A stretch of 64,000 bases of DNA. Source: Cerrena zonata. Lineage: Eukaryota; Basidiomycota; Agaricomycetes; Polyporales; Cerrenaceae. The notes below the pieces were generated by a model, which saw only the letters and a list, made by a program, of their open reading frames with translations, had not been told where the DNA came from and ran no database searches. Shown piece after piece: positions 10,843 to 22,753 of this stretch. Location: contig JASBNA010000001.1 of NCBI GenBank assembly GCA_038087015.1, forward strand, positions 2,170,001 through 2,234,000. Direction: 5' to 3'. Each line of letters opens with the position of its first letter. Within the stretch, counting starts at the first letter, position 1. Position numbers and translations under genes: made by a program.

Positions 10843-11134
10843 TAAAGAAGGAAAAAGTCCCAAAAGCGAAACAAAGTCGGCCGACAGTTTGCTGATGTGA
10901 TTGAAGATTTGATCGACCTATAATGCTAGTATGAACACCTCTATCTAATGAAATGCGCAACATCGAGGATCTCTATACTTCAAATATGGCCCAGTCATTG
11001 CTATTGATCATTACAAAACCTTATGGTCCCTAATGAACGAAGGAGTCTTATTCTCATTTGCGTCACTGAACATGATGAGAGGTGGGAAGAGAGAGATGCG
11101 TCTGTCAGGGGTGCATTCTGCCCTGGAGTCTGAA

Positions 11135-13265
11135 CTAGGATTTCGATAGGATGGCGGTTTCTGTGTCAGCGACACGGGAAGTGCCAGCTTCCCGTTCATT
11201 AACGACCGCTGTGCCCAACACAGTATCTTTCAATTGACTGGGTCCACCAACGACCTCCACACTACTAGTACTAGATGATCCTCCTTTATTGAGACTTTCG
11301 CTAGAGGCATTCGTGATCTCAGGGGTTCCTCCTTCTAGGTCACCTTCTCCAACGTTGTCTTGAATAGGGGCCCAGCGAATCCAATGTAACCATTCGGGAA
11401 CATTTGGATTGAGAGATTGACGCAAAGTCCATGTCCGGGACATCGATAGAGTACGGTGCCCAAAGGAAAAGAATGGGATAGAAAAGCCGTCTATGAAGGC
11501 ATAGTTAGCAGATACAAAGACAAGACATATAGTAGTCGGATAAAGACGTACGAATAAGGATAGAAGCGAGAACAATAAAAGAAACAATCGTTTGGAGAGT
11601 CGCTGCGAGATATTCCTCCTGATTTCGAGGAGGTGAATGAGGCTCGGGGAGTCGAGTTAGAGCAAGCGTGGACACGAAGACTGCGCCGACGCCCATAGGT
11701 CCGAAATGTCCACTGAACAAAGCCTCCTTCCAGCCATTAATTTCTGGGACCCACTTGTACAGCAGGAGCAACGGCGGTATCCTCCTCAAAGCAAGAATAG
11801 CTGCGAACAAACCGACCAATTTCCATACTTCAATTCCCAACGCCGGAGAATTGAAATCAGCGAATGGTAGCCAGGCGCCGATGTATATAAAGCAACCGCA
11901 ATTCAGGACAAAGTCGATAACCGAGCTGAAAACAACGTCCTCAATTTGTGTTTTGAAGTGTCCGTCCCATGAGATTGCGGATCCTGCAGCGAAGGCTGCT
12001 AGAAGATCATCAGAGCCTATGGTGCTCGTGATGCCGATGGTAAAGAGGGCGAGAGCGATGAATTGAGTGATGTATGATTCTCGGTCAATGAGCCCTTTTC
12101 GGTGCGAGTATTTCATGAGGAAACAAAACCCATAGCCTATGTTCAAAAATGAATGAGATGATGGAGTGAACGAGAACGGTGCGTTCGACTTGCCCAGGAG
12201 TGACCCTAAAATGACACCTAGAACTACCTGGTCTGCAAAACGGAATAGAAGACGATTCATAGATCAGCACGACTTCCTCATAGATAACACCGGAATGGGA
12301 TTTTGACGTACAAAGCCAGCCAATGAGAAACCACTTGCCGAAAGCCACCCTCCCAGATTCTTCTACCGTTAAATATATGGCAATAGAGAGGAAGGGATAG
12401 GCAAGACCATCATTTGCTGCAGACTCGGCTGCTAAGATGTGGCGTAATTCCTTAGGAACGTGCTTGAGCGCATATTTCCCACCTGTCAAGATGTCAATGT
12501 CATGCATACAAGCAGACAATCGCGAGGCAAAGAGACAGAAAGGGGGACTGACCAACGATAGCTGCACAGATGATTGGGTCAGTGGGAGTCAGACACGCTG
12601 CCACTACAAGAGCGGAAACGAAGTTGTACGCTGGGAACAACGCCTTGATGATACCTATGCATGTACTCGTTCAGCGTGTGTGGTACAGATAAATTGATGC
12701 CCACACTCACCAGCTACTACAAACCAGCCGAAGGCCATGGTAGGTACTACCATGACCAATAAACCCTTTGCATGGTCTGCGAGATACGCTTGGGGCAGCT
12801 CAACTCCGATAGCGAAGAGGCCTGTGGCGAGTACGACCCGCATGACTTCCAATGTAATTATGTTTGTGTGCGCGCCCCATGACCGGGGATCAAAAATATT
12901 AGCACAATATGGTCCCATTAGAACGCCGAATACCGTCGCCAGAACGACTTCATTGACGTAGAGCTGAGGTAGAAAAATCTAAAAGGCTGGTGAGGGCATA
13001 GGATATTATGCGCACCTTTTCTTTGATGAGCAAAGATACTAAGCTGAACTAGAAGGGGGTAGAGCAGCATATTAGCAATTATCTGAGGCTGTCTCGTCGT
13101 GGGACAGTACAGTGCCGTGTAGTATGAACAAAGAATACTCACAGCAACGATGAAGCCACCAATGACAGTGTAGGCCAAGGACGGCTCAGTCACCTACGAT
13201 CCCGGTGAGTTTGCGAAATGTTGACAGTCAAATGGCCAACGAACCTGCAACAAATCCAGCCCCAT
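11135..13265 (-). CDS. Na+/H+ antiporter, Nha1/Sod2 type, left copy
   Basis: Plasma-membrane type alkali-cation/proton antiporter, expected to export Na+ (and perhaps K+ or Li+) in exchange for protons. The nine-exon structure mirrors the right copy. The start is ATG at 13265 with a 7-codon first exon (13265-13245). Family landmarks, in order: EPSLAYTVIGGF, the LIKEKLYVNEVVLAT region, FGVLMGPYCANIFDP, TPTDPIICAAIVGGKYA, the ND pair in ESAANDGLAYPF, GSDDLLAAFAAGSAISWDG and NCGCFIYIGAWLPF. About 10-12 hydrophobic spans are visible. Its hydrophilic tail is short (about 100 aa), closer to fission yeast Sod2 than to the long budding-yeast Nha1. One intron uses a GC donor (12193 downward). The stop differs from the right copy, adding four residues (LSKS). 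Confidence 0.88.
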
Positions 13266-13661
13266 GTCTCCTTGGGGGAGAACGAAAGAGACACAAGTTA
13301 ATGTTAATAGATGAAGGTTTTCGTGGTGGGGGTTTAGTCTAGTACTCCGAGTCCGATGTTTGAAAGCAAGCCCAGTATTTATCCTGTCCAAAGTGATATC
13401 ATTATAGGTGTGTTACGTGATTGATTCATCCATGTAAATGACACTGGCAAGCTCCTTCCTGCTTTTGGTCCATGTATCGCAACGTGTATGCCTTAAGTAT
13501 GTCATCGTGGCTTCATTGCTAGTGAGTAGTTTGTTTTGATATGGAACTGGCTTGGTACTGACGATATAATTTTAAGTATACTGTAAGTTATTCTCAACGC
13601 GGAGATGACATACATTTGTGTTTTTTCCATCGAAGTAATATAACGGCTCTGTGAATGGTGA
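13266..13661. other. Intergenic between antiporter and L1
   Basis: Contains the antiporter 5' flank and the L1 3' flank. Part of it (about 13375-13600) is repeated at about 16230-16480, so the tandem duplication that made L1 and L2 also copied this flank. No gene seen. Confidence 0.6.
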
Positions 13662-15150
13662 TCACAACATACGCCTGTTGACGATGTCAGTATTTTCTTG
13701 ATCTTCGGCGGTCGGCGGTATTATTGGAAGGGATCCTTCGACGGGCTCATCCTAGATCATGATAAGTCTATCACTCGTATTGAGATATCGTAGAGGATCG
13801 CGTTAGGCTCACTTTGACTACTGATCGAGAGCCGCTAGCCTTGGAATGAGAAACAGCCCGGGGGGAATTATCATGTTCTTGTTTAATTTGTTTATTTTTA
13901 TTGGTTTGGTCGTTCTATTAGAAAGAGGAGTCAATCGCAGGTATATGGACGATCAGCAGTCTAACCCAACTAACCATTGTCGTTCGATGTAGGGATTGGG
14001 GCTCTCTGCTACCATTGTTCAAGAAACGGTATTTGGATGTCGAGGTAGGTTGTTGAACAGGATCCGAAAGTTTCCTCTTCAAAGCGTTGTCATCTTGCTC
14101 CTCTTTAACTTGCGAGGTGTTTGTGTTCGATAAAGTATTGCTTCCTTCTGAAGATGCTGTGTAAGCTGGGGCAGTAGAAGGTGTCGTAGGGGGCCCGTTC
14201 TCATGCTCGATGGCGGCGCCATCGTTGTGCTCTGGTGGTTGAGAAGCGGCCTCTGGAGAAGCAGAACCATGACACGTGCAAAGGTACAAAGCTTTGCTCG
14301 GGATGTAATCTGTCCGAGGATATGTCATGAAAATCTGTCGCGGTATATGAAAGGATTATGCATATATACATACCTTTCAAAGAAATGAACACTTGTGCTC
14401 TCGCCATTGGTTCTCTTATGTTACCCTTCCACCGCACACGTACTGAACCGTCCTCAGATTTCCCTTGTCTCCCCTCGATCGTCTCAATATCACCCCTAAA
14501 CAAAATGATGTTGGACGCTTGTTTATACAGGGAGGTATGGTAGTATGTGCTCACGAAATACCGCGGACATTCTCCGGACGAAACCGAAGAGGTCTGTTCT
14601 TCCCTGTCCTCTCAAGGATATCAACAGGGACTAACATGATTTCCAGCTTGACCGCGTCCATGATGATATTATCGTGGAACGAATTGATCTTGCACATGGT
14701 TGAATGTTCTGGAAACTGTCAGTGGAGACTAGCATATCTGAAATTTCGACGACATACGATATCCGGAGAGGTGGGCAAGCCGTAAAGGATCGCCATTGTA
14801 CTTGCGAGCTAAGCGACCTGAACAGGCTTTTCTTATGATGGTACCATGGAAGGCGGTGTGATTTCCGCAATGTTCTCTGATGAGTATTGCGACACTGTCG
14901 GATTTCTTGTATCCTTTGGCGAAATCTACTTGCACACCATATACCTATGATCCAGTCAGACGTGTAATCTGGTGTAGAGAAAACGAATGTCACATACATC
15001 GTCTCCCTTTGCATCCGCCGCAAAACAAGATAGCCTAGATGAGCCGGAAAAGCACTCGGATTGGTCAAGGGTGTGAAGTTTCGATGACTTCTCGTTCACT
15101 AGAAAACTGAACCTGGCGTATTCACCGAGGGGATGCATTGTCGTTTTCAT
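13662..15150 (-). CDS. Unknown-family protein L1 (left counterpart of R2)
   Basis: Member of a four-copy family in this window; I do not recognise it. Exons mirror R2 (50299-51787), with seven exons and about 380 aa. The start is ATG at 15150 (peptide MKTTMHPLGEYARF). Visible traits: a globular N-terminal half with VAILIREHCGN and DILERTGK, a segment with GSVRVRWKGN and ARAQVFISLK, then a disordered region rich in Ser, Thr and acidic residues. VKEEQDD and IKQE both match the SUMO consensus psi-K-x-E, suggesting a nuclear protein (inference). It ends with RRML and lacks the Pro/Tyr-rich tail of L2/R1. Confidence 0.7.
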
Positions 15151-16520
15151 TTCCAAGGTACAGAGTTGAGGCTACGCTATAGCTAGCTGAAGTAAGCGAG
15201 GAGGGGGCAATAAGAGGTTTCGCTCGACGATCGGACACAGTGTTGAGTCAAAAATCAGCGCTCGGAAAACGAGCCAGATAGTGTACCGTGTTGAGTGGTG
15301 TGAGTTCAAAATCCAACATACCGCGACCTGAAGTACGGCTTTGGATTCGTTGACATGTCAGGAGTTACTACCGGCCGGAAGTCGGCCGAGCCTCTACTCG
15401 CCATGATTATGAACAAAATCATAGCCAGAGGTTTCCTAAGGGGAGGGAGGAAGTTGTAAAAACAACAGTTTCCAGCTGACCAGAAAAATGCTTTTTGAAG
15501 ACAGGTTGGAATTGAATATGATTTGAAATTAAAAAAGGCCGACTGTAGGATGCTCAGACTACCAGTACTGACTGTGCACCATGAGGTAGTTCAGGGACTG
15601 ACGCAACACCCGGGCCCGAGTGAATGCGCGGTCTCGTCACCACGACCTGGTCTGCAGCGAGCTCGGTCAGCAACGATGTCACTTCCGATTCCACTAAGAT
15701 ACATCAGCATGTTTGGCAGTGCGTGGAACCAACCTATATGCCCACTTTAAGCGCCTGTGTTGACTGCCTGTTATGGCAAGGCCCTCAACGATCAACGCTT
15801 GTGTCAAGCACGGCCAAACAACTTGAAACTGCCAAAAGTTTGCGAGCACTGGAGTCAATGCCATTCATTGCATCTGCAGGGGCCGTCCTGGCAATGCAGG
15901 TTCCCTTCTTACGTTTTTCGAGAGAAGGTACCGTGAACAGTGACACGGAATCCTTCGTTGTTTTCCCAGAGGAAGGGAAACCGATTTGGCGTACCAACCT
16001 CAGGCTGAAGCAAGTGGCTCTGGATACATTTACGGTCAGTCGGAGGGTCGACATCTGAGTAGTAGCACTCTAATTTAGTAGTCATGAGCACTAGTTCAGC
16101 GATCAGCCATGTAGTAGGTTATTATAGAGACAATATTTATGGATCGAAGTCAGTAGACGAGAGACTCGATGAGAGGAAGTGTATGGTGGAGTCCAGCATG
16201 TCGCTGAGTCTGACGTTGGAAGCAAGCTCGGTATTTATCTTGTCCAGGAAATTTTATTATAGGTATGTTACGTATCGATTCATGTAAATAACAACGCTGG
16301 CAAGCTCCTTCCTTCTTTTGGCCTATGTAATGCAACGCGGATGTCTTGAGTAATGTTATCGTTGTGGCCTGTCGTAGGCTTGCTACGTAGTTTGTGTTGA
16401 GTAGAAACTAGTTGAGTACTGAAGATGGAACTTTGAGTATACTATGAGTTATTCTCGGCGCGAGGATGACGTACGTGTGTGTCTTTCCATCGGTGTAATA
16501 GTATGATGGCCTTGGGGGGA
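15151..16520. other. Gene-poor spacer between L1 and L2
   Basis: Holds the L1 promoter side and the L2 3' flank. The part 15130-15795 occurs again at 23555-24320. A minus-strand frame at 15909-16091 begins a plausible peptide (motif ECYYSDVDPPTDRKC) that is also open in the right arm (49354-49536). It could be a first exon, but I could not extend it with a credible splice site. No RNA gene seen. Confidence 0.5.
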
Positions 16521-18150
16521 TCACGAAGAACGCCCCCTTCGCGAACGACCAGCCTGCTTCAGGCTGCTAACAGATGGTGGGTGCATATGGACGTAGGGCG
16601 CCGCATTTGGTATCATTGGGTAGGGAAAATATGCAGGCAGAGGCGTAGGATACACTGGCATGTGCATCCGATGGTCATTGACGACACTCGTATTTTCCTG
16701 ATCTTCCACTATCCGCGGCATTATCGGAAGAGATTCTTCAATGGGCTCGTCCTAGGTCATGATAAGTTTAACATGTGTATTGAACTATCATAGATGATCG
16801 CGCTAAACTCACTTTCACTACTGACAGAGAACCGCTAGCCTTTGGTTTGGACACGGTGTCATGATGTTCTTGTTTAATCTGTTTTTCGTTGGTTTGGTCA
16901 TTCTAATGAGGAGAGCAGTTGATCACCGGTATAGGGATAATCAGAGATGGAATGTGACTCACCATTGTCTTTCGATGTGAAGATTGGGGGACTCTGCTGC
17001 CGTTGTTCAAGATACGGTATTTGGATGTCGAGGTAGGTTGTTGAATAGGGTCCAAAAGTTTCCTCTTAAGAGTGTTGTCATCTTGTTCTTCTTTAACGCG
17101 TGGCGGGTTTGTGTGCGATAAATCATTACGTCCTTCTGAAGACGTTGTAGAAGACGACGCAGTAGAGGTTGTCGAAGGGAGCGCGTTCTCGTGCGTAGCA
17201 CCAGCGCCATTGTTGTGCTCTGATAGCTCAGAACCAGCCCCTGGAGAAGCAGCCACACGATCGGTACCGCGACAATTACATAGGTATAAAGATTTCTTCG
17301 GGATGTGATCTGTCCCGCGATAAGTCATGAGAACCCATGGCATTATATGGGAGGCATACACACCTTTCAAAGGAATGAATACTTGTGCTCTCGCTATTGG
17401 TTCATCTATATTAGCCATCCAGCGCACACGAACCGAACCGTTCCCGCGTGCACTTTCTCCATATTTCCCCTCAATCCTCTCGATATCTCCGCTAAAAAAA
17501 TGGTTTGTGAGAGGCTTATCCACAAAGGGAGATACGGTAAGATGTACTCACGAAATACCACTGACATTCTCCGGAAGAAACCGAAGAGACCTCTTCTTTC
17601 CTGTCCTTTCGAGAATATCAACTGGGACTAACATGATCTCCAGCTTGATGGCGCCCATGATAATATTGCCAGGGAATGATTTGATCTTGTACGAGGTTGA
17701 ATGCCCTGCACAAGTGTCAGTGGAGACGGCATATATGTAGTTTTAGCGACATACAGTACTCGGAGAAGCGTGCAAGCCGTAAAGGTTCACCATTGAGCCC
17801 GCGATCTAAGCGACCTACGCAGTGTTTCACGTTTTTCACAATGGTGCCATGGAGGGCGGTATAATTTCCGCAATGCTCCCTGATGAGTATTGCGACACTG
17901 TTAGATTTTGTGAACTTCCCATCGAAATATACTTGTACACCATATCCCTAGTATCTAGTTAGATGTGTAGTGTGGCGTAGAGAAAATGGGTGTCACATAC
18001 ATCATCTTCCGTTACATCCACTGCAGTATAAGATAGCCCAGATGAATCGGAAAGGCCTTCGGGATCGTCAAGGATATGAAGTATCGATGGCTTCTCGTTC
18101 GACAGAAGACCGAATCTGGCGTATTTGCCGAGAGGATGCATTGTCTTCAT
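16521..18150 (-). CDS. Unknown-family protein L2 (left counterpart of R1)
   Basis: Same unrecognised family as L1. Start ATG at 18150 (MKTMHPLGKYARFGLL); the stop at 16521 follows an Arg-rich end RRGRSS. The seven-exon structure matches R1 (47297-48924), about 430 aa. The last exon encodes a Pro/Tyr/His-rich tail with MPVYPTPLPAYFPYPM that L1 and R2 lack. Acidic, Ser-rich middle with a VKEEQDD SUMO-type motif. Tandem with L1 in the same direction, separated by 1.4 kb, so the pair arose by local duplication before or with the inverted duplication. Confidence 0.7.
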
Positions 18151-19534
18151 TTCCCAGGGACACAGTTGAAGCTAGCTGAAGTAGGTGGGGGATGGATTGA
18201 TAGGTTTCGCTCAACGATGGGAGACAAATGTCAAGAAGCTGTATCCGGAGAACGAGTCAGATAATGTGCCGTGTCCAAGTCGCGCGAGTTCAAAATTCAA
18301 CATACCGCGCTCTCAAGTATGGCTTCGAATTCGTTGACATGTTAGGAGTTACCGGCCGGAGGTCAGCCGAGCCTCTACCCAAAGAGATCGCTAGTGTAGT
18401 CACAGATTTACTATACCATCGACACCAGCATCGCAGAATATGGGAAAAGTTACAGCAAACATAGTAGGGAAGTGAGTTGCAAGTTCTGACAACAAACGCA
18501 TTGATATCAAAACCCAGGTTGAAATTGATCGAAAGTGAGCAGCCATGAGAACAGGCATCGTGGATATGGGAAGCAAAGAGGAGGGAGTTTTAAGTCATGT
18601 CCGGGAGCAAATTCAGCGGCAGGATGTTCAGAGAAGCATATGAGTTCCAATAGATTGTGTCGGGAATGAATACAATCATGACATTTCAGGGAGAAGAACT
18701 CATAGTTGACAAGGTGAACCAGTCAGTTTCGTGTTTATGAGAATCTTATCCTTTCGAAATGCCCACAGCTGGCGGCACTGGTGATACAGCGGAATAAATA
18801 ATTTTGGTGCAGTGGACTGTGCAGTGCTCGAATTCCATCGTCACAGTAGCCCGGGCTATACATGTTACTCTTGAATTAGTGCCTTCACCTGCGTAGCGGT
18901 TTCCATTTAGTTCGTCAAGATGAGAGGAACACCGTCGATTTGAATGTGTTTGGGAGAAGACTATACATGGCAGTAGCTTTCATGGTTGTTCCAAGTTGGT
19001 TCTCGACTCTAGTGATCGGCAATTCCCGATCACTAAGAGGACTGGCAGGCTGTCATGTACAAAGTTCACCGCCCACGGCTATATATATACAATAACATGA
19101 TTATTGCCATTTACACGGGTTGTTCTCGCTCGGCCTTCTTCCTATTTACACCAGACCACGCCCGCTTCAACCATGATATAGATACAGAAGTACCTTCGAC
19201 TGATGCGTAGTGCATTCAGCCGTGGTATCCCCATCATGGAAACGACTTGTATACGAGTCTAAGTAAGTGACAGATCTGGACACTGAGTAGTACGTAGTAC
19301 CCAATTCTGGATCCGATGCATGCATGCTACCTCGACTCGGCTTGAGTCAATAGGGATTTGAATCCTAGTATGAGGTACGAGGTACTACCTGGATCAGAGA
19401 ACGTCACGGATTACTTATTTGGATTTTGGTAGTGCGTGGTTCAATTATTCGATTCTTGTGATCATTCCTCTTTTTGTGTTCGTATATCCAGGGCACGAGG
19501 GGGATAATTAAGGGTCAACCCGCTTGCTCGCAGT
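18151..19534. other. Gene-free conserved spacer
   Basis: Upstream of L2. Matched in the right arm at 45885-47296. A + strand frame at 18228-18464 is open in both arms but not in the related L1 flank, so I treat it as chance. Contains a perfect 9-bp dyad at 19011-19034. No tRNA or other RNA gene recognised. Confidence 0.5.
19011..19034. promoter_or_regulatory. Perfect 9-bp dyad, possible protein-binding site
   Basis: AGTGATCGG and its complement CCGATCACT are separated by 6 bp. The same dyad, with one loop change, is at 46400-46423 in the right arm. Function unproven; it could be a dimeric regulator site or chance. Confidence 0.3.
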
Positions 19535-19756
19535 TCACAATAGGAGGAATTGCTTCTGAACTAAGATTGTAGGAGCTTTGATGAAGAATAGGTGGTGCAG
19601 CTGCCAGCGCTGAGCTTTCCTTCCCACTGCCGTATTGTGATAATTGTCCTCATCCTCCATTTCGGTGAGCGCTGACGAGCGTGGATGCTTATTCTCTAAA
19701 AAGCGCCATTCAAGCTTGTACTTGCTAGATCGGTCAAAGCTGCTAGGTTTAGACAT
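19535..19756 (-). CDS. Small conserved ORF, 73 aa, left copy
   Basis: Starts MSKPSSFDRSSKYKLEW and ends VQKQFLLL. The right-arm copy (45660-45884) has 74 residues: the only length difference is an in-frame extra codon in a Glu/Asp run. In-frame indels suggest selection on coding, but two copies are weak proof. It is divergent from the 154-aa gene, with 162 bp between starts. Product unknown, no domain seen. Confidence 0.45.
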   Translation of the reverse strand: MSKPSSFDRSSKYKLEWRFLENKHPRSSALTEMEDEDNYHNTAVGRKAQRWQLHHLFFIKAPTILVQKQFLLL

Positions 19757-19830
19757 TGGACCCTGACTACCACCATCACACCTATTGTTTCCTCTCTATA
19801 TCGTGACACGGCTCAAGCTGAGTCCCTCGA

Positions 19831-19838
19831 TATATAAG
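19831..19838 (+). promoter_or_regulatory. TATA box of the 154-aa gene, left copy
   Basis: TATATAAG lies 81 bp before the ATG at 19919 and is conserved in the right arm at 45588-45595. Confidence 0.6.
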
Positions 19839-19918
19839 TATCGCGATGTGCAGCAATATTTCCAAACCCCATACACTCATCCTCCTCTTCAGCTTCTAAT
19901 CCCACTAGTCATATCACC

Positions 19919-20564
19919 ATGCTTTCTCTCTCTGATCGCGAAAACCGACACGACAACACTATCCAGAAACAAGTAACTGAAAAGTTCTCCGAAATCCGCG
20001 ACAAAATCCCTCAAGAGACGGATTACCCCATTCTAAACGAGATCAAGGACGAAGAATCCACGTAGGTTCTATATCTGTTACTGTTGTCAATATTATCTAT
20101 CGCATGCTAATTCTCTTCGATAGGTTGGCAGAAGAGGGTGATTTACTTCGAAAGAGGCTCGATGATCCCTGCGCTCTCGAGAAACCAATCAATAAGCCCC
20201 AACTGGACACCCCCGAAGTGGATTCCGAGTCTAAGGATATTGCGGCACGGGACACGGAAACAATAGTGAGTACATTAAACTATGCGCAAATATTCTTATT
20301 AACGAGGTACCATAGACGTCACTTCAATCAACCACTCGTGAGTACCAATGATCTCTCCGTGTTCCTTAATTTCCTCAAACTCACAATGGAGTATTTGATC
20401 TATTAGGGAACAATAGCACCTCTACTTTCCCTTCATTCCTCGATGAAACATACATACATCCGGCGACTTATTGGGACTGGGCTCTGGTCGACAAAATCAA
20501 TGCATCCGGTAAAGACCGTCCTAAGAGCTTGAACAGCGACCGCATGGGCGAATCGGGTCAGTAG
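19919..20564 (+). CDS. Hypothetical 154-aa protein with a 22-nt exon, left copy
   Basis: Four exons in phase: 19919-20061, 20124-20265, 20316-20337 and 20407-20564. The product is acidic and Lys-rich at the start (MLSLSDRENRHDN), has a helical stretch with LAEEGDLLRKRLDD, then a Thr/Ser-rich hinge, and ends DWALVDKINASGKDR...GESGQ. I recognise no domain. No signal peptide or membrane segment, so probably intracellular. The right copy (44852-45497) has the same length (646 bp) and only a few amino-acid changes. The third exon of 22 nt makes this gene easy to miss. Confidence 0.68.
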
Positions 20565-21073
20565 CTTGCATGACTGGATTTTAGATATCGCATCTCGCTC
20601 ATCATATCACAGGGTCAAACGTCTAATAGTATGAGAACTGGTCCGTAGCACCGTACACCTAGCGTCCATCTCATCTATTATTTATACTTGCGATGGCTTC
20701 TACGGCATGAAGCAAATATTGTCTATGAATCATGAATGTAACGGGTCTTGATGGCTCGGAGACTTCTCAACAATACTTACTTATTTGGGTTTTTTCTCTA
20801 AAATCATGCCTTTCCGACGATTTATTTATTCTATTGTGAGCAACTTGCAAGCGCGTTATGTGCGATTGCATTTGTCAGGGTCGTGTTTGATGGTCGACAT
20901 TGTTCGTAGTTCAATGTATCGATCACACTTTTGGGGTCCAATGCATAGGCTATATTTTTACAGACTAAACAACTCAACACATTCAACAAAAGGAGATATG
21001 AGATAAGTAACATTGCATTGGGAGGCTGGGGCACATGAATTACAGGGTAGCGGTTTAGAGCCTCACTGAACGT
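20565..21073. other. Inner junction of left arm and start of spacer
   Basis: The arm ends at 20915. 20916-21073 is the 3' flank of the IFI6/27-like gene. No gene seen. Confidence 0.6.
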
Positions 21074-22279
21074 TCAACTTGAACTTGAGCAAGGCATTAA
21101 AGACCAGCACAAACCGATCCCTGCACCAATCCCTCCCATGATTGTCTTCCCGATACCAGGAGGAAATCCTCTCATGCCAGCTCTTTGTAAGTATGCGAAC
21201 CAGGAGCCCTTCGTCACGGTACCACCATAGAAGACTTTTTGGACCCAAGCAGCTGCGGAACCTATGGTTGTCATGATCAGACAAGCACTGAGACTTGCAG
21301 CTGATATCCTACCTTTAGCGGGGCCGTTTGGACAGAAACCGAAGAGACAAAGAATGGGTCGGAGGATCCACGACTCGGGGATCATCAGGCCGACAACTGT
21401 GAAAATGAGCATATTCCGAAGGATTGGATGTTGTTCGGACAAATCACCTGCATCGTCAAGAATGTTACTTGGTTTAACGTGTGTTTCATACGGAAAAACT
21501 ACAAACCAATGAGAACAACAAGTTTCAGGATGAGAGGATTGATGGTTTCAATGTGTTTGTGTAGAACCGCTTCGTCAACGCCATGTTTGGTTCCGACTGC
21601 AACTATTTTTTCTTCAATCTTATCTAGAAGTTCACGAACAGCACGTTCGCGTTCATCGTGGTGCGGGGCATGGTCGGGGGCTGGGAACATCTCATGAAGC
21701 TTCTCCACAATCGGTAGCAAGGCATCCTCGAGGTCTTGGAAAAGCAATTCAGCGTTAAAATCATGGCCGATTTGAGAGGCCAAGTCAGCACGGAGGTGGT
21801 TGGCGGAGGCTACAAGGTCGTGTACAATTTGTCTCACTTTTTCAATACTCTCCGACGCTTCCTGGACTTCAGACTTTGCGTCGTCGAGAAGTGATTCCGA
21901 ATATGTCTGCAGTTGTTGTCCAAGAGAGTTTGCCTGCTTCCAAAAGTCGAAAGGGGTCATCCCCATACCGCCGTAGATGATATCAAGGAACTTCTGCTTG
22001 GCATCTCCAAAGATAGAGAGGGTACGCAACAGTTCCTGGACATTGTTGGGGTGAGCCCTGTCAACTACAGAGGATCTGTTATTGTATGATACAAGGTGAA
22101 TTGTGGCATAGTTACCTGCAGCGGCACTGGAGACGACTCGGAATCAGAAAATGTGGTATCGCACAACGATGGAATTCAACTCACTTCGGATATGCTCGAG
22201 CAGTGGTGGTGGAGACGTTGATGAAGATGGAATATATCAGAGTGAGGAGAACGAAAAAAGATATGATAGGGACCCTCAT
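21074..22279 (-). CDS. IFI6/IFI27-like membrane protein with helical N-terminal region
   Basis: The model starts at ATG 22279 with a hydrophobic signal or anchor (MRVPIISFFVLLTLIYSIF). A short exon of about 11 nt may follow, then an amphipathic helical region of about 170 aa (22080-21499 frame) with many Asp/Glu and HDERERAVRELLDKIEEK. The C-terminal half has GLMIPESWILRPILC, NGPAKGSAAAWVQ and KGSWFAYLQRAGM, ending in a Gly-rich hydrophobic segment GKTIMGGIGAGIG. This matches the ISG12/6-16 (Ifi-6-16) type membrane domain, which is known in basidiomycetes. In animals such proteins affect mitochondrial or ER membranes; the fungal role is unknown. Introns at about 21499-21440 and 21305-21256 keep the frame. 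The first exon boundary is the weakest part. Confidence 0.72.
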
Positions 22280-22753
22280 AACGGAAATAGTGGGGGTTGT
22301 GCAAGGGAAAGAAGGAAAATACGGAGGAATACTGTTGAACGCACCCTTTCAATTTCAACATGCCGCTAGCGCTAGAACACGATACCAGGGTGCGACATCC
22401 TGACATCCTAGGTGAGGGAAGCATGAGGGGACCAATTCGAGGATCTAAATGGCTATAAATGGACCATTGCCATGATCACTATTACCTCCGGGACGTAATA
22501 ACAGAGCGCCCTCAGGCGGAAATGCGATAAGTGTCATTAACCAAGACATCATTCATAAATCCTTCGTACACTGGCACTGGGAAACCGATCGCAAGTGCTG
22601 GCAAGCGATACTGGGGTCACAACTTTGTGTGAACTTGGCCTCCTTGATTACGGTCATGGTGGAGAGGCTTAATCATAATCATATGGAACCAATTACACAC
22701 TGTTACCGTGCAGCTGCACGGGTTCCTGCTAGTTCTCTCAGAAACCAAAACAC
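22280..22753. other. Intergenic
   Basis: 5' flank of the IFI6/27-like gene up to the breakpoint of the PUP1 fragment. Nothing else recognised. Confidence 0.5.

Larger units (their letters stand above)
8636..20915. repeat. Left arm of the large inverted duplication
   Basis: Read as reverse complement, this arm matches 44501-56133. The inner end is sharp: identity stops just after TTCGTAGTTCAAT at 20915, matching ATTGAACTACGAA at 44501. The outer end fades: strong identity from about 8811, recognisable but gapped similarity out to about 8636. Gene order, intron positions and intergenic sequence are all preserved. Differences are scattered substitutions, small indels and one candidate LTR insertion at 9978-10842. 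Confidence 0.95.

Noticed and set aside
9973..10847. Reading the left-arm insertion as a DNA transposon with 15-bp TIRs
   Set aside because: TG...CA ends fit an LTR better and no target duplication was found; kept only as an alternative.
18228..18464. 78-codon frame open in both arms
   Set aside because: Not open in the related L1/R2 flanks; conservation is explained by arm identity.
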